Origin: Ancylobacter rudongensis
Lineage (GTDB): Bacteria; Pseudomonadota; Alphaproteobacteria; Rhizobiales; Xanthobacteraceae
DNA: 64,000 bases
Direction of reading: 5' to 3'
Assembly (NCBI RefSeq): GCF_900100155.1
Contig: NZ_FMTP01000001.1
Location: 496,001-560,000, forward strand
A model generated the notes under the pieces. That model worked only from the letters and a program-made list of their open reading frames with translations, ran no database searches and was not told where the DNA came from. A program made the translations under genes and the position numbers. This document shows positions 33,396 through 41,839 of the stretch, one piece after another (position 1 is the first letter of the stretch; the number at the start of each line of letters is the position of its first letter).

Positions 33396-34079
33396 ATGCA
33401 AAAAATCTTCAAGACGCTGGCACTCGCGGCCAGCCTGCTCGTCGGCGGAGCGGTGTTCACTGCCGCGTCGGCGGCCGTGGTGACGCGCGATCTCAATGTA
33501 CGCAGCGGCCCGGGGACAAATTATCGTGTCATCGGCACGCTGCCGGGCGGCACGCGGGTCGCCGTGGGTGGCTGCCGCGGCAATTGGTGCCAGGCGGCCG
33601 GTGGCTGGGTGAGCGCCAACTATCTCGCCGGCGGCAACCAGACTGTGATGGTCAACCCCAACTATGTCGCTGACGATGTCGCGCTCGGCGTCGGCGCCTT
33701 CGCGCTCGGCGCGGTGGCCGGCTCGGCCTGGGGGCCGGGCTGGGGCGGTTATTATGGCCCCGGTCCCGGCTGGGGCTATTACGGTCCGGGCTGGCGCCCG
33801 CGTCCGGTGTGGTGGGGCCGTCCGGGCTGGGGTCCGCGCCCGGGTTGGGGGCCCCGTCCCGGCTGGGGTCCGCGTCCGGGCTGGAACGGCCCGCGCCCCG
33901 GTTGGGGACCGCGTCCCGGTCGTCCGGGCTGGGTGGGTCCGCGTCCGGGTCGCCCGGGCTGGGGAGGTCGTCCCGGCTGGGGCGGGCGCCCCGGCATGGG
34001 TCCGCGTCCGGTCATCGTTCGCGGCGGCGGCTTCGGTGGCGGCCCGCGCGGCTTTGGCGGGCGGGGCGGCTGGCGCTGA
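33396..34079 (+). CDS. secreted bacterial SH3 protein with Pro-Gly-Trp-Arg repeats
   Basis: 227 residues: signal peptide 1-26 (LALAASLLVGGAVFTAASA), an SH3_3 domain at about 28-80 (VTRDLNVRSGPGTNYRVIGTLPGG and WVSANYL), a glycine/alanine-rich hydrophobic stretch near 95-112, then a low-complexity tail built from PRPGWGP-type units with Tyr/Gly at first and Arg/Gly at the end. SH3_3 domains usually bind cell wall peptides; the tail may form a polyproline-like or aggregation-prone coat. GGGAGG lies five bases before ATG. A bidirectional terminator follows. Confidence 0.85.
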   Translation: MQKIFKTLALAASLLVGGAVFTAASAAVVTRDLNVRSGPGTNYRVIGTLPGGTRVAVGGCRGNWCQAAGGWVSANYLAGGNQTVMVNPNYVADDVALGVGAFALGAVAGSAWGPGWGGYYGPGPGWGYYGPGWRPRPVWWGRPGWGPRPGWGPRPGWGPRPGWNGPRPGWGPRPGRPGWVGPRPGRPGWGGRPGWGGRPGMGPRPVIVRGGGFGGGPRGFGGRGGWR

Positions 34080-34101
34080 ACGTCAGCCCTTAGCGTTCAA
34101 G

Positions 34102-34133
34102 AAAAAGGCCGGGGAAACCCGGCCTCTTTTTTT
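34102..34133. terminator. bidirectional terminator
   Basis: AGGCCGGG (34106-34113) and CCCGGCCT (34118-34125) around GAAA, with five A before and nine T after. It serves the SH3 protein gene and convergent purB. Confidence 0.92.
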
Positions 34134-34140
34134 GGTGCGT

Positions 34141-35448
34141 TCAACTGCGGCCGAAAACCCGCTGGAAGATCGTATCGACATGCTTGAGGTGGTAGCCGAG
34201 GTCGAACTTCTCGGCGATTTCCTCTTCCGACAGATAGTTGCGCACATCCGGGTCGGCGGTGAGCAGCGTCTGGAACTCGCCCTCGCCGCGCCAGACCGGC
34301 ATGGCGTTGCGCTGCACGAGGCGATAGGCGTCCTCGCGGCTGGCGCCCTTCTGGGTCAGCGCCAGCAGCACGCGCTGGGAATGTACCAGCCCGCCGAGGC
34401 GGTCGAGGTTCTTCTGCATGGTCTCGGGATAGACCAGCAGCTTCTCCACCACGCCGGCCAGCCGGTTCAGCGCGAAGTCGAGCGTCACCGTGGCGTCGGG
34501 GCCGATCATCCGCTCCACCGAGGAGTGCGAGATGTCCCGCTCGTGCCAGAGCGCCACATTCTCCAGCGCCGGCGTGACCATGCCGCGCACGAGGCGGGCG
34601 AGGCCGGTGATGTTCTCGGTCAGCACCGGGTTGCGCTTGTGCGGCATCGCCGAGGAACCCTTCTGGCCGGCGGAGAAGAACTCCTCGGCCTCCAGGACTT
34701 CCGTGCGCTGCAGATGGCGGATCTCGATCGCCACCCGCTCCATCGAGGAGGCGACGACGCCGAGCGCGGCGAAATAGGCGGCGTGGCGGTCGCGCGGGAT
34801 GACCTGGGTCGAGACCGGCTCCACCGTCAGCCCCATCTTGGCCGCGACATGTTCCTCCACCCGCGGGTCGATCTGGGCGAAGGTGCCGACCGCGCCTGAA
34901 ATGGCGCAGGTCGCCACTTCCTCACGCGCCGCGACAAGGCGGGCGCGGTTGCGCTGGAACTCGGCATGGGCCTGGGCGAGCTTGAGCCCGAAGGTGGTCG
35001 GCTCGGCATGGATGCCATGCGAGCGGCCGATGGTGGGGGTGAGCTTGTGCTCGAAGGCGCGGGTCTCCAGCGCCTTCAGCAGCCGGTCGACATCGGCGAT
35101 GAGGATATCGGCGGCGCGCACCAGCTGCACCGAGAGGCAGGTGTCGAGCACGTCCGAGGAGGTCATGCCCTGATGGACGAAGCGCGCCTCCGGGCCGACG
35201 ATCTCGGCCAAATGGGTGAGGAAGGCGATGACGTCGTGCTTGGTGACGGCCTCGATTTCGTCGATGCGCGCGACATCGAAGGTCACGTCCTTCGCCATCT
35301 CCCAGATCTTCGCGGCGGCTTCCTTCGGCACCACGCCGAGCTCGGCCAGCGCGTCGGTCGCGTGCGCCTCGATCTCGAACCAGATGCGGAAGCGGGTCTG
35401 CGGCTCCCAGATGGCAGCCATTTCGGGGCGGGTATAGCGCGGGATCAC
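34141..35448 (-). CDS. purB: adenylosuccinate lyase
   Basis: Cleaves SAICAR and adenylosuccinate, releasing fumarate, in purine synthesis. 435 residues: KHDVIAFLTHLAE, HQGMTSSDVLDT, GRSHGIHAEPTTFG (catalytic His) and the fumarase-family signature GSSAMPHKRNP. Start GTG 35448 (M-I-P-R-Y-T-R-P-E-M) reproduces the family N-terminus; the upstream open frame is rejected. Convergent with the SH3 protein gene and divergent from the amidase gene. Confidence 0.96.
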   Translation of the reverse strand: MIPRYTRPEMAAIWEPQTRFRIWFEIEAHATDALAELGVVPKEAAAKIWEMAKDVTFDVARIDEIEAVTKHDVIAFLTHLAEIVGPEARFVHQGMTSSDVLDTCLSVQLVRAADILIADVDRLLKALETRAFEHKLTPTIGRSHGIHAEPTTFGLKLAQAHAEFQRNRARLVAAREEVATCAISGAVGTFAQIDPRVEEHVAAKMGLTVEPVSTQVIPRDRHAAYFAALGVVASSMERVAIEIRHLQRTEVLEAEEFFSAGQKGSSAMPHKRNPVLTENITGLARLVRGMVTPALENVALWHERDISHSSVERMIGPDATVTLDFALNRLAGVVEKLLVYPETMQKNLDRLGGLVHSQRVLLALTQKGASREDAYRLVQRNAMPVWRGEGEFQTLLTADPDVRNYLSEEEIAEKFDLGYHLKHVDTIFQRVFGRS

Positions 35449-35584
35449 GGGCGGGCTCTTTCGTCGTGGGCCGGGGTCAGGCGCGGCATTAGCAGGGCGT
35501 CGGACCGCACGCAACCAAACCGGGCTGTCTGGGCGTCGGCAACTATTTAGTGTATTTAGTTACCCCTCAACTAGGGGGGGTGAA

Positions 35585-36190
35585 ATGGGTTTCGACATAA
35601 AGGGACACAGGCTCCGTCGGGACGGCGAAAATGTGCGCTTTGTCAGCACGCCCAATCAGGGTGGCAAGGTGCAGCCGCTCTATCTCATCATGCACTACAC
35701 GGCGGGGCCGGCCGCGGAGGGGGCGATCAGCTGGCTGGCGAATCCGGCGGCAAAGGCTTCGGCGCATCTCGTCATCGACCGCGACGGCACGGTCACGCAG
35801 ATGGTGCCGTTCGACCGCGTTGCCTGGCATGCCGGCAAGTCGCGCTGGCAGGACCTGGAGGGCATGAACAGCTATTCGATCGGCATCGAGCTGGTGAATG
35901 CGGGCAAGCTGAAGAAGGTCGGGGGCAAATGGGTAAGCTGGTCCGGCAATGTCATTACCGATGCCGACGTGATGGAGGCCACCCACAAGAACGAAACCAG
36001 CCCGGCCGGGTGGCACACCTATCCGCAGGCGCAGATCGAGGTGGCGATCGACGTCGCGGTCGCGCTGAACAAAAGCTACCGATTTCTCGACGTGCTCGGG
36101 CATGAAGATGTCTCGCCCAAGCACAAGGTAGATCCTGGTCCGGCCTTTCCCGTGGGGAGTTTCGAGTCCCGCGTGATCGGCCGCGCCTGA
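35585..36190 (+). CDS. N-acetylmuramoyl-L-alanine amidase, AmpD/amidase_2 type
   Basis: 201 residues. Zinc ligands are His37 (LIMHYTAGP), His173 (LGHEDV) and Asp183 (KVDPGP), the same spacing as His154/Asp164 of AmpD; Lys181 is close by. There is no signal peptide, so it is cytoplasmic or needs a holin-like route. The gene has more A/T-ending codons than its neighbours and an AT-rich upstream region with TATTTAGT twice at 35544 and 35553. It may recycle muropeptides or be a phage-type endolysin captured by the chromosome. Confidence 0.85.
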   Translation: MGFDIKGHRLRRDGENVRFVSTPNQGGKVQPLYLIMHYTAGPAAEGAISWLANPAAKASAHLVIDRDGTVTQMVPFDRVAWHAGKSRWQDLEGMNSYSIGIELVNAGKLKKVGGKWVSWSGNVITDADVMEATHKNETSPAGWHTYPQAQIEVAIDVAVALNKSYRFLDVLGHEDVSPKHKVDPGPAFPVGSFESRVIGRA

Positions 36191-36194
36191 AGGC

Positions 36195-36881
36195 TCACAC
36201 CAGCTCGCCGCGCGCCCGCAATGCGGCGCTGCGGATGGCGTCGATATTGCCGGCATAGGCGTCCGCGCCGCCCTTGAACACGGCGGAGCCGGCGACCAGC
36301 GCGTTGGCGCCGGCCTTGATGCAGGCGGCAGCGGTGTCCTTGGTGACGCCGCCGTCGATTTCGATATGGATCGGCCGCTCGCCCACCATCGCGGCCAGCT
36401 GGACCACCTTGTCCATGACCGAGGGGATGAAGGCCTGGCCGCCAAAGCCGGGATTGACCGTCATCACGATGATGACGTCGATCAGGTCGAGCACATGTGC
36501 CACCGCATTCGCCGGGGTGGCGGGGTTGAGCGCGACGCCGGCCTTCTTGCCCAGCGCCCGGATCGCCTGCAGCGAGCGGTGCAGATGCGGCCCGGCCTCG
36601 GCATGGACGGTGATGTGGTCGGCACCCGCCTTGGCGAAGGCTTCCAGATACGGGTCCGCCGGCGCGATCATCAGATGTACGTCGAAGGGCTTGGTAGAAT
36701 AGGGCCGCACCGCCTTCACCACGTTAGGGCCGAAGGAGATGTTGGGCACGAAATGCCCGTCCATCACGTCGATATGGATCCAGTCCGCGCCGGCGGCGTC
36801 GACCGCGCGCACTTCCTCGCCAAAGCGCGCGAAGTCGCAGGCGAGGATGGAGGGGGAGAGGATCAGCGGGCGTGTGGTCAT
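36195..36881 (-). CDS. rpe: ribulose-phosphate 3-epimerase
   Basis: Interconverts ribulose 5-phosphate and xylulose 5-phosphate. A 228-residue TIM barrel with [31 protein letters not shown] (metal His/Asp), [20 protein letters not shown] and EIDGGV. ATG 36881 is the family-typical start. Convergent with the amidase gene, only 4 bp apart. Confidence 0.96.
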   Translation of the reverse strand: MTTRPLILSPSILACDFARFGEEVRAVDAAGADWIHIDVMDGHFVPNISFGPNVVKAVRPYSTKPFDVHLMIAPADPYLEAFAKAGADHITVHAEAGPHLHRSLQAIRALGKKAGVALNPATPANAVAHVLDLIDVIIVMTVNPGFGGQAFIPSVMDKVVQLAAMVGERPIHIEIDGGVTKDTAAACIKAGANALVAGSAVFKGGADAYAGNIDAIRSAALRARGELV

Positions 36882-36960
36882 GGCGCGGGGCTCCGGCTGT
36901 TTGCCGGGGCGTAGCATCAAGGCGCCGGGGCGGCAATGCCGTCCCGGCGTTCTCCAGGGC

Positions 36961-39126
36961 TCAGAGGCCGCAGGAGGCGGAGAGCGTGCCGGCCGGCACC
37001 GTGGCGCCGCCGATGGCGAAGACCTGCCCGCCGGTCTGGATCAGCTCGGTGCCGGACCATTGGCCGGCATCGGCCGAGCAGGGGGCGGGGACATCGGTGG
37101 TGGCGATGTCGCCGGAAATGTCCTGGATCGGGCCCGAGACATAGACGGCGGAGCTGCCGCTGCCGCTCACCTCGACATCGGTGAAGCTCACCCCCGTCAC
37201 CGGGCCGCCGGCGAAGCCATAGGCGTCGCCGTAGAAATAGACGCCATAGCTGCCGGGATTGACGATGGTGACATTGGTGAAGCGGATGTCGCTCGACGGG
37301 TTGAGGAAGATGCCGGAGCGGTAGGTATCCTCGATCCAGGCATTGGACACCGCGATGTCGGTGGTCTCGCCCGGCAGGTTGAAGGAGGAGGCGAACATCA
37401 GCCCGTTAATGCCGCCCTTCAGCGTCAGGTCGTCGAGCGTGGCATGCGAGGTCTTCTGCAGCACGATCAGGTCCATCGAGCGCTCCATGGCGGAGTTGTC
37501 GATGCTGACCGAGCGCAAGCTGGCGCCGTCGACGCCGACCAGCAGGATGCCCTCGCGGCGGCTGTTGACGATGGAGAGGTTCTCCACGGTGAGGTTGCCG
37601 CTCTGGCCGGTGATGGTGTTCTCCCAGTCGATCTCCTCATACTGGCTGCCGACGAAGAGGCCGTAGGTGACATTCTCCATCGTCACGTCGCGGATCGTCA
37701 GGTCCTCCACCGCCAGCGCGGCGATGCCGGCATTGCGCACCACATTGGGGTTGAAGATCGACCATTCGCATTCCGTGTTGTTCTCGCAGAAGGCGAGGTT
37801 GTGGATACGGGTGGCGGCGATGGTGGCGCCGGAAACGCTTTCCAGCGCGATGCCGTGCTCTTCGGTGCCGGAGATATCAAGATCGCGCATGACGATGTTG
37901 GAGACGCCTTCCGCCACCACGCCGGAGCGGCCGCCACGGAGGGCGAGCGAGGCCACCGCGCTGCGGTCGCCGTCGAGGGAGAGCACATCGTCGAGCGGGT
38001 CGGTGCCGTTCAGCGTCGCCGCCGGCAGGGCGTTGCGGAACACCGCCGTGCCGCCGCTCACCGCGCCGCGCACGGCGAGCGCGCCGCCGCCGCCGAGCAG
38101 ATACTGGTCGGTGCCGAGCGAGACGGTGGAATCGACATCGACCGTGCCGGAGGCCAGCACCAGCGCGCCATCCCCGGCCGTCACCAGCCGGGCATTGATG
38201 GTGCCAGCATCGTCGCCGGCGCCGATCGCGACCACCCGGCCGGCAACCGCGCCGGTCTCGGTATAGACCGCCGCTTCCGCCGCGCCGGTGGCGCCGACAT
38301 GGGTGCGGATCGCGTCCGAGCGCTCGACCCGGCGGTAGAGCGGATCATAGGGCGCCTGGCCAGAGGTGTCGCCGAGCGGCACGCGCAGCCGGGCGAGGAA
38401 GATGCCCTGCGTGTCGTACTGCTCGTCATAGGTCAGGCCGGCGACAAGGGTGAGGCGCGAGCCATTGCCGAAGGCGGGAAGGCCGGCGCGCGACAGTTCC
38501 ACCCGGGCGGAGACGCCCGGCGCGTCCTCGACACCCTCGCCGGTGTACCAGTAGCCGCCGGCGAAGAGCTTGATCTGGGTGAGATCGTCCGGGGTGAGGA
38601 AGGGCAGGCGATAGCCGATCTCGCCGTCGAAGCCCTGCAGCGCGGTTTCCTCGCCAGCGCGGAACACCAGCCTCCCGGCTTCGATCAGCGCGGCATTGGC
38701 ACTGGCCAGCGCCGCCTCGATGTCGCCGACCGGGAGATAGCCATTGGCGCGCAGCTCCCAATCCTGGCTCAGCGCCTCGACGCCGACGCCCAGCTGGGTG
38801 AAGCCATTGTCGTACTGGCTGTTGAGATAGTCGAAATAGCCATTGAAGCCGTAGACCCAGCCATTCTCGTGCCGGAAGCGGTAGCCGAGGCCGACCGAGC
38901 CCTGCTCGATCTCCTGCTCGCTGCCGAAGCTGGCGCGGGCATCGAGGAACAGCAGCCTGTCCGTGTCGCCCAGCATGGGCAGGAACAGGTCGAAGCTGCC
39001 AAAGGCTTCGTCTCCAACGCTGCCGAGCGTGGCTTCCACCGAGGCGGGGGAAATGCCCCGCGGGTCGGCCATCGCCGGCAGACTCACCGTTGCCGCGAGC
39101 ATCACGGGAAATACGGCGCGTCTCAT
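36961..39126 (-). CDS. inverse-autotransporter-type outer-membrane protein with beta-helix passenger
   Basis: 721 residues. A signal peptide ends LPAMA-DP. Residues about 25-265 look like the intimin/invasin-type beta barrel (IAT_beta): [39 protein letters not shown] and [13 protein letters not shown]. From about 290 to 650 there are right-handed parallel beta-helix turns ([60 protein letters not shown]), not the Ig-like domains of classical intimins. Start ATG 39126 has AGGAGA seven bases before it. Likely surface display; the helix could be an adhesin or a polysaccharide lyase-like domain, but I see no lyase catalytic set. Confidence 0.8.
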   Translation of the reverse strand: MRRAVFPVMLAATVSLPAMADPRGISPASVEATLGSVGDEAFGSFDLFLPMLGDTDRLLFLDARASFGSEQEIEQGSVGLGYRFRHENGWVYGFNGYFDYLNSQYDNGFTQLGVGVEALSQDWELRANGYLPVGDIEAALASANAALIEAGRLVFRAGEETALQGFDGEIGYRLPFLTPDDLTQIKLFAGGYWYTGEGVEDAPGVSARVELSRAGLPAFGNGSRLTLVAGLTYDEQYDTQGIFLARLRVPLGDTSGQAPYDPLYRRVERSDAIRTHVGATGAAEAAVYTETGAVAGRVVAIGAGDDAGTINARLVTAGDGALVLASGTVDVDSTVSLGTDQYLLGGGGALAVRGAVSGGTAVFRNALPAATLNGTDPLDDVLSLDGDRSAVASLALRGGRSGVVAEGVSNIVMRDLDISGTEEHGIALESVSGATIAATRIHNLAFCENNTECEWSIFNPNVVRNAGIAALAVEDLTIRDVTMENVTYGLFVGSQYEEIDWENTITGQSGNLTVENLSIVNSRREGILLVGVDGASLRSVSIDNSAMERSMDLIVLQKTSHATLDDLTLKGGINGLMFASSFNLPGETTDIAVSNAWIEDTYRSGIFLNPSSDIRFTNVTIVNPGSYGVYFYGDAYGFAGGPVTGVSFTDVEVSGSGSSAVYVSGPIQDISGDIATTDVPAPCSADAGQWSGTELIQTGGQVFAIGGATVPAGTLSASCGL

Positions 39127-39428
39127 GTGCACTCTCCTGGGAATGTGTCGGAGCGTTTCCGAGCCCCGACCCAGCGCGTGCGATAGCACCTCTTTCCGCC
39201 ACAAAGAACGACGAAAGACTCTAAGTTATTGATAACAAATGTATCTTAGAATTATTCGTACTCTAATGAAGCCTTGCTCGACAAGCGTCTCAGGCAGGAG
39301 CTGCGGGCCGCACGGGACGTTGCGGAACTCCCTTATTGCCGTGCGGGGGGAAAAGGCGTCCCATTACCGCAGCGAATCCGCTGCGCGCGAGGCGGCGCCG
39401 GAGGCGTGGTCCTGAGGAGGGAAATGTC
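39127..39428. promoter_or_regulatory. AT-rich divergent promoter region
   Basis: 302 bases between the inverse autotransporter gene and the small secreted protein gene. Bases 39200-39275 are far richer in A/T than the rest of the window and contain TTATTGATAA and an inverted repeat TCTAAG (39220-39225) / CTTAGA (39245-39250). It probably contains both promoters and a regulator site; the regulator is unknown. Confidence 0.6.
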
Positions 39429-39812
39429 ATGATGAAGAAGAGCGTGCTTGCCGCGCTGGCGGTGCTGTCCACCGCCGGTCTGTTCGGCATGGTGCAGGAA
39501 GCCAGCGCCTGGCGCGCCGCCGGTTGCGGCGGACGCGGTTGTGGCGTTGCGTGGGGCGGTGGCTGGCATGGCCCCGGCCATTATTACGGCCCTGGCCGCT
39601 ATTACGGCCCGGTGCCGCGCGGTGGCGGTGTGGTCGTGGTCAATCCGCGCCCCTATTGGCCGCCCGGCGGCGCGGTCGCGGCCGGTGCCGCCCTCGGCTT
39701 CCTTACCGGCGTTGCCGCCGCCAATCTCGCCGGCCCGCCGCCGCAGCCGAACTATTGCTGGTTCTACACCAACCCGCAGCGCACCCAGGGCTTCTGGGAG
39801 CCGTGCCCCTGA
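39429..39812 (+). CDS. small secreted Gly/Tyr/Pro-rich protein
   Basis: 127 residues: a signal peptide (KKSVLAALAVLSTAGLFG, ending EASA), then two Cys in a glycine-rich segment (CGGRGCGVAWGGGWHG), HYYGPGRYYGP repeats, a hydrophobic glycine/alanine stretch (AVAAGAALGFLTGVAAANL) and a C-terminal CWFYTNPQRTQGFWEPCP with two more Cys. This layout resembles the rhizobial family of short envelope proteins with a glycine-zipper-like segment; function unknown. GAGGAG lies nine bases before ATG 39429; ATG 39432 is the alternative. Confidence 0.75.
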   Translation: MMKKSVLAALAVLSTAGLFGMVQEASAWRAAGCGGRGCGVAWGGGWHGPGHYYGPGRYYGPVPRGGGVVVVNPRPYWPPGGAVAAGAALGFLTGVAAANLAGPPPQPNYCWFYTNPQRTQGFWEPCP

Positions 39813-39824
39813 TCCTCGCCTGAC

Positions 39825-39856
39825 AAAAAAGGGCGGCCGGAACATGCCGGCCGCCC
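39825..39856 (-). terminator. terminator for the betaine transporter operon
   Basis: GGGCGGCCGG (39831-39840) and CCGGCCGCCC (39847-39856) with six A on the left give a U-run on the minus strand. A second hairpin CCCGACCGG / CCGGTCGGG lies at 39870-39893. Confidence 0.8.
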
Positions 39857-40053
39857 AAGGGGAGGCAAACCCGACCGGCACGACCCGGTCGGGCTCGTTC
39901 ACGAGAGCGGGGCGAGGCCCGCGCACTCGTGCCGACGCTCGCGCGTCGATTTCGTTGCGGCCGGCGCGGCATGGCGCCCGTGCTGTTCCTAAGCGGGCAC
40001 GTCGTCGCGCCCGCTTCGCTTCATGAAGGCTGACGCGGCATCCCGCGCCTGGA

Positions 40054-40908
40054 TCACTTCATCCAGGCGTCGACCTTGGCCTTGTTGGCGGCGACCCAGG
40101 CCTTGGCGGTGGCGGCCGGATCGGCGCCGGGCTTGTTGTTCTCGACCATCACCTTCTGCTCGTCGTCGAGCGACAGGCTGAAATTGTCGAGGATCTTGTA
40201 GGCCTCGGGCGCCTCTTCCTTCAGCTTGGTGGAGACGATGGTGTTGACCGTCTCCTCGCCGCCGAACACGTTCTTCGGGTCGGCGAGGTACTTCAGGTCC
40301 CACTCGGCGAACATCCAGTGCGGCGTCCAGGTGGTGATGACGATCGGCTCCTTCTTGGAATAGGCGTCCTTGAGCGCGGCGACCATGGTGGCGTCCGAAC
40401 CCTCGACCAGCTTCACCTTCAGGCCGTATTCCTTGATCGCGTTTTCCGAGGCCTTCATCAGCCCGGCGCCGGGGTCGATGCCGATGACCTTGCCGTCGAA
40501 CTTGGCCGGGTCCTTGTTGATGTCCTCGATCGAGGTGATGTCGACATAGGTCGGCACGGCCCAGCCGATCTTGGCGCCGGACAGGTTGGGGCCGAGATTG
40601 ACCACCTTGTCCTTCAGCTTGGCGTTGTAGGCCTCATGCGTCGCCGGCAGCCAGCCGGCCACCATCGCATCGGCCTCGCCGGTCGCCACCGCCTGCCACA
40701 TGGCGGCGCCGGAGAGCGGCACGAGCTTGACCTTGTAGCCGGCCTCTTCCAGCACCGTCTTGACGATGTTGGTGGCGACCACGGTGTCGGACCATTCGAC
40801 ATAGGCGAGGGTGAGGTCCTTCTTCTCCGCCTGCGCGGCACCGGCGGCAAGGCCGAGCGCGGTGGCGGCGACGGCCGCGGTCTTCAGGAACTTGGCGAGG
40901 AATGCCAT
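40054..40908 (-). CDS. glycine betaine/proline-type ABC transporter substrate-binding protein
   Basis: 284 residues with a signal peptide ending AAQA and an OpuAC-type fold: LAYVEWSDTVVATNIVKTVL, GAAMWQAVATGEADAMVAGWLP and TTWTPHWMFAEWDLKYL provide the Trp-rich box that holds quaternary amines. Last gene of the operon. The ligand could be glycine betaine, proline betaine or choline; the sequence alone does not decide. A GGAG ribosome site lies seven bases before the ATG. Confidence 0.9.
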   Translation of the reverse strand: MAFLAKFLKTAAVAATALGLAAGAAQAEKKDLTLAYVEWSDTVVATNIVKTVLEEAGYKVKLVPLSGAAMWQAVATGEADAMVAGWLPATHEAYNAKLKDKVVNLGPNLSGAKIGWAVPTYVDITSIEDINKDPAKFDGKVIGIDPGAGLMKASENAIKEYGLKVKLVEGSDATMVAALKDAYSKKEPIVITTWTPHWMFAEWDLKYLADPKNVFGGEETVNTIVSTKLKEEAPEAYKILDNFSLSLDDEQKVMVENNKPGADPAATAKAWVAANKAKVDAWMK

Positions 40909-40972
40909 TGCGTTTCTCCATTCCGAGGGTTGTGAGGTCGGAAGTCTCGATCTGCTTCCGTTGGCGAAGGGT

Positions 40973-41827
40973 TCAGCCCTGCTGGCGGTCGCGCCGCATA
41001 TGCCGGGCGATGTGCTGGGTGATGCGGTCGAGGATGACGGCGAGCACGACGATGGCGATGCCGGCCTGGAAGCCCTGGCCCGCCTCCAGCCGTTGGATGG
41101 CCCGCCACACCTCGCCGCCGAGCCCGCCGGCACCGATCATCGCGGCGATGACGACCATGGAGAGCGCCAGCATGATGGTCTGGTTGACGCCGGCCATGAT
41201 GGTGGGAATGGCGAGGGGCAGCTGGATCTTGAACAGCTTTTGCCAGCGGCTGGAGCCGAAGGCATCCGCCGCCTCCACCAGTTCCGGCGGCGTCTGCATG
41301 ATGCCGAGCGCGGTCAGGCGAATGGTCGGCGGCATCGCGAAGACGATGGTGGCAAAGCAGGCCGACACCGCCCCCAGCCCGAAGAACGGGATGGCGGGGA
41401 TCAGATAGACGAAGCTCGGCATGGTCTGCATCATGTCGAGCCCCGGCCCGACAACGCGCCAGAACCGCTTGCTCAGCGCCGCCGCAATGCCGATCGGAAT
41501 GCCGATGGCGAGGGCGAACGCCGTCGACACCAGCACCAGCACCAGCGATTGCAGCGTTGCCCGCCACAGTTCGAGGTTCCACAGAAAGGCGAAGCCGAGC
41601 ACCGTGCCGAGGGCGATGCGCCATGTGGTCAGCCGCCACACCAGCAACCCGCAGGCGATGATGACCAGCCAGGGCGGCAGGCCGACGAGAAAGTCGGTCG
41701 TCGTCTCGATGGCGGTGCCGACCACCGCGCTCATCGCGCGGGTGACGCCGGAAAAGTGCTCCGTCGCCCAGTCGAGCGCGATGTCGCACCATTCGGCGAG
41801 GGGAATGTGCGGGATGTCGAACTCCAT
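40973..41827 (-). CDS. glycine betaine/proline ABC transporter permease
   Basis: 284 residues; about six transmembrane helices and the permease EAA loop (LVEAADAFGSSRWQKLFKIQLP). It resembles ProW/OpuAB. ATG 41827 is preferred over ATG 41830 because the GGGAGG site is then at normal distance. It lies 12 bp after the ATPase gene and before the binding protein gene. Confidence 0.92.
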   Translation of the reverse strand: MEFDIPHIPLAEWCDIALDWATEHFSGVTRAMSAVVGTAIETTTDFLVGLPPWLVIIACGLLVWRLTTWRIALGTVLGFAFLWNLELWRATLQSLVLVLVSTAFALAIGIPIGIAAALSKRFWRVVGPGLDMMQTMPSFVYLIPAIPFFGLGAVSACFATIVFAMPPTIRLTALGIMQTPPELVEAADAFGSSRWQKLFKIQLPLAIPTIMAGVNQTIMLALSMVVIAAMIGAGGLGGEVWRAIQRLEAGQGFQAGIAIVVLAVILDRITQHIARHMRRDRQQG

Positions 41828-41839
41828 CATTCCCTCCCG

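Noticed and set aside
36739-39186. 815-codon open frame antisense to the inverse autotransporter
   Set aside because: The minus-strand product has a signal peptide, barrel and beta-helix repeats, whereas the plus-strand translation has no domain.
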